The translations under genes and the position numbers were made by a program. Positions 1 through 6,817 of a DNA stretch of 11,540 bases are shown here, one piece after another (positions within the stretch are counted from its first letter, which is position 1; each line of letters begins with the position of its first letter). The stretch spans positions 1-11,540 of the forward strand of contig JBFWVT010000117.1 in NCBI GenBank assembly GCA_050246595.1, written 5' to 3'. The stretch is from DATARH01 sp050246595 (GTDB taxonomy: Bacteria; Pseudomonadota; Alphaproteobacteria; ATCC43930; CGMCC-115725). The notes beneath the pieces are model-generated. The model was given only the letters and a program-made list of their open reading frames with translations. It was not told the origin of the DNA and searched no databases.

Positions 1-72
1 TCGCAAATCCTGTGAATAGGGTCTGGGCATGCGTGCTGGCCTCCGCCCCCCAGCCAGCATCTTGCGCAGAGA

Positions 73-132
73 TCCCCGCGCCGGGGAACCCCTATCCCGT
101 TTCAACCAGACCCGATCACACTCTAGGATCGG
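73..132 (-). terminator. two short hairpins downstream of glnS
   Basis: Two inverted repeats lie within about 85 bases of the glnS stop. One has arms TCCCCG and CGGGGA at 73-78 and 82-87 around a 3-base loop. The other has arms CCGATC and GATCGG at 112-117 and 127-132 around a 9-base loop. Neither is followed by a T-run in the glnS direction, so an intrinsic terminator is only a guess. They could simply be GC-rich intergenic folds. No gene is supported in 1-155. Confidence 0.25.
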
Positions 133-155
133 CCCTTCAGCCGGCCCGAACGCCT

Positions 156-1847
156 TCAGCCGCTGCCACTCCGGGCCTTCGCCCAGCTGTCGCGCAATCC
201 GATCGTCCGGTTGAACACGAGCCGGCCCGACGCCGAGTCCGGATCGCGGCGGAAGTAGCCCTGCCGCTCGAACTGCGCGGTCTCGTTTGCATTATCCGCG
301 GCCAGTCCCGGCTCGACCATTGCCCCATGCAGTATTTCGAGCGAATCCGGGTTCAGATCGGCGAGCAGGTCGCCTTCGGCGCCGGGATCGGGTCGCGTGA
401 ACAGCGGATGATAGAGCCGGATTTCGGCCGGGACCGCCTGCGCCGCCGCCACCCAGTGGATCGTGCCGCGCACCTTGCGCCCGTCCGGCGCGTTGCCGCC
501 GCGTGTCTCCGGGTCATAGGTGCAGCGCAGCTCGACGACCTCGCCGGCCGCGTTCTTTACGACCTCATGGCAGGTCACAAAATAGGCGTAGCGCAGCCGG
601 ACCTCGCGCCCGGGAGCGAGCCGGTAGAAATTTTTCGGCGGGTTTTCGAAGAAATCGTCGCGCTCGATATAGATTTCGCGGCCGAACGGGATTTGCCGCG
701 TGCCAGCGCCGGAATCTTCCGGGTTGTTGACGGCCTCGATCTCCTCGCCGCGCCCTTCGGGATAATTCTCGATGACGAGCTTCAAGGGCCGCAGCACCGC
801 CATGCGGCGCGGCGCAATACGGTTCAGCACGTCGCGCACCGCGCTCTCGTAGATCGCGACATCGACCGTGCTGTTGGCGCGCGCGACCCCGACCCGCCGC
901 ACAAATTCGCGGATCGCCTCGGGCGGCACGCCGCGCCGGCGCAGCCCGGCCAGGGTCGGCATGCGCGGGTCGTCCCACCCGGCCGCCCTCCCCTCCTGCA
1001 CGAGCCGGGTCAGAAACCGCTTCGACAGCACCGTATAGCCGAGATTGAGCCGCGCGAACTCGTACTGGCGTGGGCGCGACGGCACCGGAAGATGTTCGAT
1101 AAACCAATCGTAGAGCGGCCGGTGGTCCTCGAATTCGAGGGTGCAGATCGAATGGGTGACGCACTCGATCGCGTCGGACTGGCCGTGCGCAAAATCATAG
1201 GTCGGGTAGATGCACCATTTTGTGCCGGTGCGCGGATGCGCCGCGTGCAGAATGCGGTAAAGCACCGGATCGCGCAGATTGATGTTCCCCGACGCCATGT
1301 CGATTTTGGCGCGCAGCACGCGGGCGCCGTTCGCAAATTCTCCGCCTCGCATGCGACGGAACAGGTCGAGGTTTTCGGCGGGAAGGCGGTCGCGGTACGG
1401 GCTGTCATGGCCGGGTTCGGTCAGCGTGCCGCGCGCTGCGCGTATCTCCTCGGGGCTCTGATCGTCGACATAGGCGAGACCGCGCTCAATCAGGTATTCG
1501 GCCCATTCGTAGAGCTGATCGAAGTAATCCGAGGCGTGATAGAGATGCGACCCCCAGTCGAAACCGAGCCAGCGCACGTCGCGCTCGATCGCGTCGATAT
1601 ATTCCTGCTCCTCCTTGAGCGGGTTGGTGTCGTCAAAGCGCAGATGGCAACGTCCGCCGAATTCCTCGGCTATCCCGAAATTGAGACAGATCGACTTCGC
1701 GTGACCGATATGCAGATACCCGTTCGGCTCCGGCGGAAACCGGGTCACGATCTGACCGTGCCGCCCGGCCGCCAGATCGGCCGCGACGATGTCGCGGATG
1801 AAATCGCGCCCGCCTTCGCTATCCCTGGTCACCTCGACCGCACTCAT
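156..1847 (-). CDS. glnS: glutamine--tRNA ligase (GlnRS)
   Basis: Cytoplasmic class I aminoacyl-tRNA synthetase that charges tRNA-Gln with glutamine at the expense of ATP. The 563-residue product matches the usual length (about 550-560). The N-terminal Rossmann domain carries FPPEPNGYLHIGHAKS, with HIGH at about residues 46-49. RFDDTNP follows, and VLSKRFL, the KMSKS-loop equivalent, lies at about 273-279. The C-terminal half has the beta-barrel anticodon-binding features (IPFGREIYIERDDF, RGTIHWV). An in-frame TTG lies two codons upstream at 1853. ATG at 1847 is preferred because GGAG at 1858-1861 is 10 bases from ATG but only 4 from TTG. The gene is alone on its strand, and the divergent deaminase begins 152 bases away. 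Many alphaproteobacteria lack GlnRS and make Gln-tRNA through GatCAB, so its presence may be useful taxonomically. The family call is near certain. Confidence 0.97.
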   Translation of the reverse strand: MSAVEVTRDSEGGRDFIRDIVAADLAAGRHGQIVTRFPPEPNGYLHIGHAKSICLNFGIAEEFGGRCHLRFDDTNPLKEEQEYIDAIERDVRWLGFDWGSHLYHASDYFDQLYEWAEYLIERGLAYVDDQSPEEIRAARGTLTEPGHDSPYRDRLPAENLDLFRRMRGGEFANGARVLRAKIDMASGNINLRDPVLYRILHAAHPRTGTKWCIYPTYDFAHGQSDAIECVTHSICTLEFEDHRPLYDWFIEHLPVPSRPRQYEFARLNLGYTVLSKRFLTRLVQEGRAAGWDDPRMPTLAGLRRRGVPPEAIREFVRRVGVARANSTVDVAIYESAVRDVLNRIAPRRMAVLRPLKLVIENYPEGRGEEIEAVNNPEDSGAGTRQIPFGREIYIERDDFFENPPKNFYRLAPGREVRLRYAYFVTCHEVVKNAAGEVVELRCTYDPETRGGNAPDGRKVRGTIHWVAAAQAVPAEIRLYHPLFTRPDPGAEGDLLADLNPDSLEILHGAMVEPGLAADNANETAQFERQGYFRRDPDSASGRLVFNRTIGLRDSWAKARSGSG

Positions 1848-1998
1848 CGCCAATCCGCTCCGTTCCGTCCGGCCTTATGTGGCCGATCGCTTGCCCGGCG
1901 CCAACCCCGATCCGCAACCGGTGTCTAAACCGAAAATTTACCGTCTGCCCCTTACTGTCGAATGACACCGAGATACAGCTCCGCAGTTTGGGGATAAC

Positions 1999-2700
1999 AT
2001 GCAATCTGACGGCCATAACGCGACCGCTGATACCACGCGGCGTTCTTTTCTGATCCGCACCGGAGCCATTACGACCATGGCTGCCGGGGCCGCCATGCTG
2101 CAAGCCGCTCCGGTCCGGGCGGCCCTGGAGCCGGAAAAACGCAAATTCATGGACGAAGCAACGCGGCTGGCCATCGAGTCGGTCGAGAAAGGCTGGGGCG
2201 GCCCGTTCGGAGCCGTGATCGTCAAAGACGGCCAGATTATCGGCCGCGGGCAAAACCGCGTCCTGCTGACCGGCTGCCCGGTTTTTCACGCGGAAGTCAC
2301 CGCGATTATCGACGCATCGAGCCGGCTCAACCCGAAGGCGCTGATGGGCACGGATTACGGTGCGGGCACCATCCTCGAGATGATCCCGCGGCCGCCGGGT
2401 TCTCCCGACCTGGTGCCTGAACGCGCGCGCATGCTGAAGGGGTGCGAAATCTATATCAACGGCGCCCCGTGTCCAATGTGCATGAGCGCAATCTACTGGT
2501 CGCGGATAGACCACCTGTATTTCGCTGCGAGTCTGGAAGATACGAGCGAGATCGGGTTCTCCGATGCGTTCCAGTATGACGATTTCAAGCTGCCCTGGCA
2601 GCAGCGCAAGGGGATCGCCGTCACGCCGGGATTCGAACGGGAGATAGGTCTCACGGCGTATCAGGCTTGGCACGACAAGAAGGATCGTCACCCCTACTGA
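1999..2700 (+). CDS. Tat-exported nucleoside/guanine-type deaminase
   Basis: Zinc-dependent deaminase of the cytidine-deaminase fold. The PFGAVIVKDG stretch resembles guanine deaminase (GuaD)-like enzymes. Of 233 residues, 1-41 form a twin-arginine signal: TRRSFLIR at about 13-20, a hydrophobic stretch rich in A, G and M, then VRA before the probable cleavage site at 41/42. The zinc and catalytic motifs follow: HAE at 97-99 (zinc His plus proton-shuttle Glu) and PCPMC at 157-161 (two zinc Cys). Both are complete, so the enzyme should be active. The 61-residue spacing between zinc His and first zinc Cys is about twice that of B. subtilis GuaD (His53 to Cys83), which implies an insertion of about 30 residues around 110-145. 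Export of a folded zinc deaminase to the periplasm is unusual. The substrate is unknown (guanine, another purine/pterin, or a nucleoside). The ribosome-binding site is weak (GGGGA, 4 bases before ATG). Its end overlaps the convergent acyl-CoA ligase by 7 bp. Confidence 0.88.
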   Translation: MQSDGHNATADTTRRSFLIRTGAITTMAAGAAMLQAAPVRAALEPEKRKFMDEATRLAIESVEKGWGGPFGAVIVKDGQIIGRGQNRVLLTGCPVFHAEVTAIIDASSRLNPKALMGTDYGAGTILEMIPRPPGSPDLVPERARMLKGCEIYINGAPCPMCMSAIYWSRIDHLYFAASLEDTSEIGFSDAFQYDDFKLPWQQRKGIAVTPGFEREIGLTAYQAWHDKKDRHPY

Positions 2701-4280
2701 AGCGCGCCCGCGCCGCCGGCCAGCCGTGCGGCCTCTTCGCGCAGCGCCCTCCGGAACAGCTTGCCGGTTTCGGTGACCGGCAGCGCGGCGCAGAGTTCGA
2801 TATGGTCGGGCACCTTGTAGCTCGACACGAGCGCCCGGCAATGCGCCCGCAGCTCCTCGGCGCCGATTTCGGATGACGGTTTCGGCACGACAAACGCGAC
2901 GATCGCCTCGCCGCGCTCGCCGGCAGAGGCGCCGACTACTGCCGCCTGCGCCACATCCGGATGCAGCAGCAGCAGCGTCTCGACCTCGGCCGGCGAGACG
3001 TTGATCCCGGCGCGCTTGATGATGTCCGAGTCGCGCGCGACAAAATGCAATCCGCCCCCCTCATCGATAAAGCCGAGATCGCCGGTGCGAAAATAGCCGT
3101 CCGCGGTGAATGCGGCGTCGTTATAGGCCGCGCTGGCGCCGCAATAGCCCGGTGTCACATAGCCCGAGACTTCGAGCGCGCCGGTCTCGCCCGGCGAACG
3201 CAACGCGCCGGTCTCCGGATCGACGATGCGCAGCCGCACGCCGGGAAGCGGCGGTCCCTGTCCTGCGATGCGCCGGTCGAGCGGCCAATCGTGAGGCGTG
3301 ACACAGCAATTGCCGTAAATCTCGGTCGAGCCGTAGATGTTGCAGATTTCCGCCGCGCCGAGCTGCTCGGCGGCAATGCGCACCTCTTGCGCGCTGCCGA
3401 TCATCAGCCCGGTGCGCAGGCTCGCGACCCGCGCGCATGCGAATTCCGGATGCCGCAGCACCGCGCCGGTGATGCTCGGCAATGTGTAGACGGCGGTGCA
3501 GCGGCGCTGCTCGACAAGCCCGATCCACTCGCCGGCATCAAACCGCGACTGCAACACCAGCGCCGCGCCGTGCGTCAAGGTCGCCGGCAAGGCGTTGCAG
3601 GCGCCGTAGGCCCAGAACAGCGGCGGCGCCAGTAGCACGCGGTCCCCCGGCCCGAGACCCATCCGCTCGCCGATATTGAACCCGTTCTCGATGACGGCGT
3701 AGTGCCGCAACCGCACCGCCTTCGGCCGCGCGCTCGACCCCGAGGTGTAGAGGATCAGCGCATCGTCGGCCGCGCTGGCTCCGTCGCCGGGAGCAAGCGG
3801 CGCAAGCGGCGCGGCGGCGCGAAACCTGTCATAGGCGACCCAGCCCGGCCGGACGTCTTCGCCGAGCATCACGATCAGACGCAGACGGGGGCAGACCGGC
3901 GCGATCTCGGCGATTGCGGGAGAAAAATCCTGACCGCCCAAACGGTCGATCGCGACCAACGCCGAAACCTCCGAGTCGGCGAGCAGATAGGCGAGTTCGG
4001 CCGGCTTCGACCAGGTGCTGAACGGCACCGCGATGGCGCCGAGCGCGGTCGCGCCAATGCAGGCTTCGAGCCATTCCAGCCGGTTGTCGACGAGAATCCC
4101 GACCCGCTCGCCGCGGCCGATGCCGTGCGCCTTGAGCGCCGCCGCGATGCGGCCGGCGCCGTCGGCAAGATCGCGGTAGCTGGCCATCCGCTCGCCGCAG
4201 ATCACCGCGATATGTTCCGGACAGCGCTCGGCCTGCTCACAGACAAGCTCGAACAGCGTGCGGCTGAAAGGCGGCTTCAT
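2694..4280 (-). CDS. AMP-dependent acyl-CoA synthetase/ligase
   Basis: Class I adenylate-forming enzyme (ANL superfamily). It activates a carboxylic acid with ATP and transfers the acyl group to CoA. The 528-residue product is of normal length. Motifs run in order: the P-loop YTSGSSARPKAV at about 178-189 (a variant of the usual YTSGTTGxPKGV), IYGSTE at about 315-320, YFRTGDLG at 396-403, the hinge and following helix RDSDIIKRAGINVSPAEVE at about 416-434, and the C-terminal catalytic lysine in ETGKLFRR (K507). All essential elements are present. The size and layout resemble benzoate- or fatty-acid-CoA ligases, but the substrate cannot be read from sequence. The start places the first conserved block (ASYRDL) at about residue 33, as expected. 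The only upstream purine run, AAGGA, sits just 1 base from ATG, so the exact start is less sure. Its 3' end overlaps the deaminase tail-to-tail. Confidence 0.93.
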   Translation of the reverse strand: MKPPFSRTLFELVCEQAERCPEHIAVICGERMASYRDLADGAGRIAAALKAHGIGRGERVGILVDNRLEWLEACIGATALGAIAVPFSTWSKPAELAYLLADSEVSALVAIDRLGGQDFSPAIAEIAPVCPRLRLIVMLGEDVRPGWVAYDRFRAAAPLAPLAPGDGASAADDALILYTSGSSARPKAVRLRHYAVIENGFNIGERMGLGPGDRVLLAPPLFWAYGACNALPATLTHGAALVLQSRFDAGEWIGLVEQRRCTAVYTLPSITGAVLRHPEFACARVASLRTGLMIGSAQEVRIAAEQLGAAEICNIYGSTEIYGNCCVTPHDWPLDRRIAGQGPPLPGVRLRIVDPETGALRSPGETGALEVSGYVTPGYCGASAAYNDAAFTADGYFRTGDLGFIDEGGGLHFVARDSDIIKRAGINVSPAEVETLLLLHPDVAQAAVVGASAGERGEAIVAFVVPKPSSEIGAEELRAHCRALVSSYKVPDHIELCAALPVTETGKLFRRALREEAARLAGGAGALQ

Positions 4281-4340
4281 GTCCTTGTCGATCCGGCGGC
4301 GGCACTCCCATCTAGATAGTCGGAAAAACAGGGTTTTGCG

Positions 4341-4375
4341 ATCGAGACTGCCGGTCTCCGGCCGGCAGTCCCGAT
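4341..4375. repeat. strong hairpin between acyl-CoA ligase and yccF
   Basis: Left arm ATCG-A-GACTGCCGG at 4341-4354 pairs with CCGGCAGTC-C-CGAT at 4362-4375. This gives 13 base pairs with one A/C mismatch around a 7-base loop. The hairpin lies in the 128-base gap upstream of both divergent genes, so it is unlikely to be a simple terminator. It could be an extragenic palindromic repeat or a 5' leader structure. Fourteen bases (4340-4353) recur exactly at 7902-7915, the edge of another palindromic element in this window. Confidence 0.6.
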
Positions 4376-4394
4376 TACGGACCGCAGCTTTGTC

Positions 4395-4401
4395 GAAAGG
4401 G
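4395..4401 (+). promoter_or_regulatory. Shine-Dalgarno that points to an ATT start for yccF
   Basis: GAAAGGG lies 7 bases before the ATT codon at 4409. The frame has been open since a TAG at 4313 and contains no ATG, GTG or TTG before 4499. This is the only well-spaced purine-rich site in front of the homologous N-terminus of the YccF-like protein. Confidence 0.5.
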
Positions 4402-4408
4402 TCCTCCG

Positions 4409-4825
4409 ATTTCCCCCCTCGCCATCATTCTGAACATCCTGTGGCTCGCGACGGGCGGCATCGCGGCGGCGCTCGGCTGGCTGATCGCCGCCGTCGTCAT
4501 GGCGATCACGATCATCGGTCTGCCCTGGTCGTTCGCGGCGTTCCGCATCGCGTGGTACACGCTCCTGCCGTTCGGCCAGGAGATGCGCTCGCAACCCGAT
4601 GCCGGCGTCTTGAGCACGCTAGGCAACATAATCTGGTTTGTCCTGGCCGGCTGGTGGCTGGCGCTCGGGCATCTGATCCTGGCGGTCGGGCTGGCGATCA
4701 CGATTATCGGCATCCCCTTCGCCTGGGCGCATCTCAAGCTCGCCGGCGCCAGCCTGTTCCCGGTCGGCAAGGAGGTCGTGCCGCGCGACAGCCCGCAGGT
4801 CTGGACCGGCGCGCGGCCGGCTTGA
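4409..4825 (+). CDS. yccF: YccF/DUF307-family inner membrane protein
   Basis: Small integral membrane protein of 138 residues (E. coli YccF has 148); function in the family is unknown. Starting at the first ATG (4499) would give only 108 residues and lose the first membrane segment. The in-frame upstream DNA encodes a typical YccF beginning (LAIILNILWLATGG). It also aligns with the protein's own second half: residues 9-58 and 73-122 are an ungapped tandem duplication with about 24 of 50 identities. Shared blocks include NILW/NIIW, ITIIGLP/ITIIGIP and LLPFGQE/LFPVGKE. Coding therefore starts near 4409, most plausibly at ATT preceded by GAAAGGG. ATC or ATT at 4424-4429 and a mutated or misread start are alternatives. 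The gene is monocistronic, with hairpins on both sides. Confidence 0.82.
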   Translation: MSPLAIILNILWLATGGIAAALGWLIAAVVMAITIIGLPWSFAAFRIAWYTLLPFGQEMRSQPDAGVLSTLGNIIWFVLAGWWLALGHLILAVGLAITIIGIPFAWAHLKLAGASLFPVGKEVVPRDSPQVWTGARPA

Positions 4826-4862
4826 ACGCCTCTGTTGAGAGATTCCCCGCCGGCAGGGAATT

Positions 4863-4886
4863 ATCGCCGCCCGGAATTGCGGCGAT
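4863..4886 (+). terminator. hairpin downstream of yccF
   Basis: ATCGCCGC at 4863-4870 and GCGGCGAT at 4879-4886 form a perfect 8-bp stem with an 8-base loop, 38 bases after the yccF stop. Just before it, TTCCC and GGGAA can form a smaller stem (about 4844-4861). There is no U-tract after the main stem (CTTG follows), so a Rho-independent terminator is possible but not classical. Confidence 0.4.
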
Positions 4887-4955
4887 CTTGCCGGCGGCAC
4901 CGACGCGCGCGGCGGCTAATAACAAACGTCCCTGGGTCCGACCTTCCGCCGCGTC

Positions 4956-4979
4956 CCCTCCCCCGCTTGCGGGGGAGGG
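4956..4979. repeat. GC palindrome between convergent genes
   Basis: CCCTCCCCCG at 4956-4965 pairs perfectly with CGGGGGAGGG at 4970-4979 across the loop CTTG, giving a 10-bp stem. A further G-rich run (CAGGGTGGGGG, about 4981-4991) follows. This form is recognisable as a common extragenic palindrome in alphaproteobacterial genomes. It sits between the convergent yccF and CoA-transferase genes, where it could end transcripts from both sides. The remainder of 4826-5052 holds no supportable gene. Confidence 0.55.
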
Positions 4980-5052
4980 TCAGGGTGGGGGTATCGGTCA
5001 AGGTTTCCGGCCTCTGGTACAAGGTGTTGGACCGTCCCGATCGCTCCGGGGA

Positions 5053-6231
5053 CTACACCACCCGCTTCCGGCGCAGCGCCGCGATCTCGGTATTGCCGTA
5101 GCCGAGGTCGCGCAAGACCTCGTCGGTGTGCTGGCCCTGATCGGGGGTCGGGCGCAGCGTCTCGGGCTGCTTGTAGCGGCTCATATGGATCGGCTGGCCG
5201 ACCACCTCGTAGGCGCCGATTTTCGGGTGCTCGACCGTTTTCGCCATGCCGAGATGCTTGACCTGGGGGTCTTCCCAGGCCTTGTCGATCGTGTTGATCG
5301 GGCCGCACGGCACACCGGCCTTGTTCAACTCCTCGACCCAATAGGCGCTCGGCTTTGACCGCACGAGATCGTTGAGATGCGCGATCAGCGCGGCGCGGTT
5401 TTTCGCGCGCAACGGCACGGTCGCGAAATCCGGGTTTTCGGCGAGTTCCGGATCGCCGGCGACCTGGCAGAATTTCTTCCACAGATTGTCGCCCGAGGCG
5501 GCGATATTGATATAGCCGTCAGCGGTCTGGAACATGCCGGTGCCGGGCGAGGTCGGGTGGAAATTGCCCTCCTGGCCCGGCACGTCGTGCTTCATGAGCC
5601 AGCGCGCCGCCTGGAAATCGAGCATGAAGAGCTGCGCCTCGATCAGCGAGGTATGGACCCATTGCCCCTCGCCGCTCTTCTCGCGTTCCAACAGCGCCAA
5701 TACGATGCCGTTGGCCAAGAGGATGCCCGAGGCAGTGTCGTTGATCGCGATCCCGACCCGCACCGGCCCCTGCCCCGGCAACCCGGTGATCGACATCAGC
5801 CCGCCCATGCCCTGCGCGATCTGATCGACACCGGGGCGGCCCTCATACGGCCCGTCCTGCCCAAACCCCGAAATCGAGCCGTAGACGATGCGCGGATTGA
5901 CCTTGCGCACCGCGTCGTAATCGACCCCGAGCCGGTGCTTGACCGTCGATTTGAAGTTCTCGACGACGACATCGGCCTTTTCGGCAAGCTGGAAGAAGAT
6001 CTTCTTCCCCTCCGGGCTTTTCAGGTCGAGCGTGATCGACCGCTTGTTGCGGTGCAAATTCTGAAAATCGGGACCGTCGCGGCGGCTGCCGGTCGCGTCG
6101 GTATGCTCGCCGGGCGCCTCGATCTTGACGACATCCGCGCCCCAATCGGCGAGCTGCCGCACCGCGGTCGGCCCGGCGCGATGCGCGGTCAGATCGATCA
6201 CCCGGTAGCCGTTGAGCGGCAGATTTGTCAT
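5053..6231 (-). CDS. family III CoA transferase (CaiB/BaiF)
   Basis: Cytoplasmic enzyme that moves CoA between a donor thioester and a free carboxylic acid. The family includes formyl-CoA transferase, CaiB and succinyl-CoA-dependent transferases. The 392-residue length is typical. The N-terminal signature YRVIDLTAHRAGPTAVRQLADWGADVVKIEAPG is clear, followed by RNKRSITLDL and the ENF (91-93) block. The probable catalytic aspartate is D165 in VGIAINDTASG, matching the Asp that forms the acyl-CoA anhydride intermediate in formyl-CoA transferase. PTSPGTGMFQTADGYINIAA and a C-terminal GQHTDEVLRDLGY also fit the family. GAGGA lies 7 bases before ATG and supports the start. The natural substrate cannot be named. 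Like the acyl-CoA ligase on the same strand, it suggests CoA-thioester catabolism, but the two are 770 bases apart with yccF opposed between them, so they are not one operon. Confidence 0.94.
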   Translation of the reverse strand: MTNLPLNGYRVIDLTAHRAGPTAVRQLADWGADVVKIEAPGEHTDATGSRRDGPDFQNLHRNKRSITLDLKSPEGKKIFFQLAEKADVVVENFKSTVKHRLGVDYDAVRKVNPRIVYGSISGFGQDGPYEGRPGVDQIAQGMGGLMSITGLPGQGPVRVGIAINDTASGILLANGIVLALLEREKSGEGQWVHTSLIEAQLFMLDFQAARWLMKHDVPGQEGNFHPTSPGTGMFQTADGYINIAASGDNLWKKFCQVAGDPELAENPDFATVPLRAKNRAALIAHLNDLVRSKPSAYWVEELNKAGVPCGPINTIDKAWEDPQVKHLGMAKTVEHPKIGAYEVVGQPIHMSRYKQPETLRPTPDQGQHTDEVLRDLGYGNTEIAALRRKRVV

Positions 6232-6365
6232 CGTGGAATCCTCGCTTTTGGCCGGTTTGCCGCATGCTAGACTAGTTTATGCTGCGGCGGAACGACGTGC
6301 CGTATTGACAGGCGACGATGCGGTCGCGCAACTCCGCCCCGACGGACACGGACTGTCGCCGGCGG

Positions 6366-6776
6366 TTAGAGCTTGATGATGGCGGCGAGGATGGCGACGC
6401 CGACTGCGATAAAGCCACCCAACCGGATCGTGAGCCGGAGACCGAGCGAATCCATCGCGGCAGTCGTCCGAGCCTCGAGCGCGGCCATGTCGTTTTTCAG
6501 CTCGGTTCTGAGCACCGTCACTTCATGACGGACGTTCCCGATCTCGTGCGTCAGATCGGCGCGCAGTGCCGCGATCTCATGGCGGACGTTCTTGATCTCG
6601 TGCCTGACATCGGCAAACTCGGCCCTGGTCGCAGTCTCCAGCCGCTCGATATCGGCCTTGGTCGCCGCGTCGGCGGTAATGGCGTCGCGGGTTGCCTCGG
6701 CGACGGCCTCGGCCTGCGCCTCGGGCATGCCGGCCTGTTTCAGCCGTCTTGCGTAGGAGAGCGTATCAAACGCCAT
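6366..6776 (-). CDS. coiled-coil protein with C-terminal membrane anchor (DUF1640-like)
   Basis: The product has 136 residues. The N-terminus (MAFDTLSYARRLKQAGMPEA) and the C-terminal pattern of LRLTIRLGG followed by a hydrophobic tail (about 119-136) match small alphaproteobacterial DUF1640/CCDC90-like proteins. The middle (about 40-105) is a coiled coil. Hydrophobic a-positions V57, V64 and L71 are heptad-spaced, then an 11-residue step leads to V82 and L89. VRHE occurs three times, so the rod grew by internal repetition. GGGAGG about 5 bases before ATG fixes this start; the longer frame up to 6917 would run into the divergent aldolase gene. It is probably a tail-anchored homo-oligomer at the inner membrane. 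Its molecular role is unknown; an MCU-regulator-like function is known only for distant mitochondrial relatives and is not implied. Confidence 0.8.
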   Translation of the reverse strand: MAFDTLSYARRLKQAGMPEAQAEAVAEATRDAITADAATKADIERLETATRAEFADVRHEIKNVRHEIAALRADLTHEIGNVRHEVTVLRTELKNDMAALEARTTAAMDSLGLRLTIRLGGFIAVGVAILAAIIKL

Positions 6777-6805
6777 GGCGCCTCCCAATCTGGGAACTCC
6801 GGCGC

Positions 6806-6811
6806 TAATAT
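6806..6811 (+). promoter_or_regulatory. -10 element of the aldolase gene
   Basis: TAATAT ends 6 bases before the ATG at 6818, so transcription from it would begin at or next to the start codon and give a leaderless message. No Shine-Dalgarno is visible before this ATG, which fits. No good -35 box is present at the proper distance, which weakens the call. The element lies in the 41-base gap shared with the divergent coiled-coil gene. Confidence 0.4.
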
Positions 6812-6817
6812 ACAGCC

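Noticed and set aside
12..1928. 638-codon open frame on the plus strand across glnS
   Set aside because: It lies fully antisense to a certain glnS, shows no recognisable domain and has an Arg/Ala/Pro-rich composition typical of GC-driven shadow frames.
4856..4991. CRISPR-like repeats in the intergenic region after yccF
   Set aside because: The palindromes are different from each other, not evenly spaced and not repeated in tandem.
5377..6270. 297-codon plus-strand frame opposite the CoA transferase
   Set aside because: Shadow of a certain family III CoA transferase, with no motif of its own.
6232..6365. Promoter or small RNA in the gap before the CoA transferase
   Set aside because: CTAGACTAG near 6274 and a TTGACA near 6304 are visible, but no matching -10, gene or stable fold supports a call.
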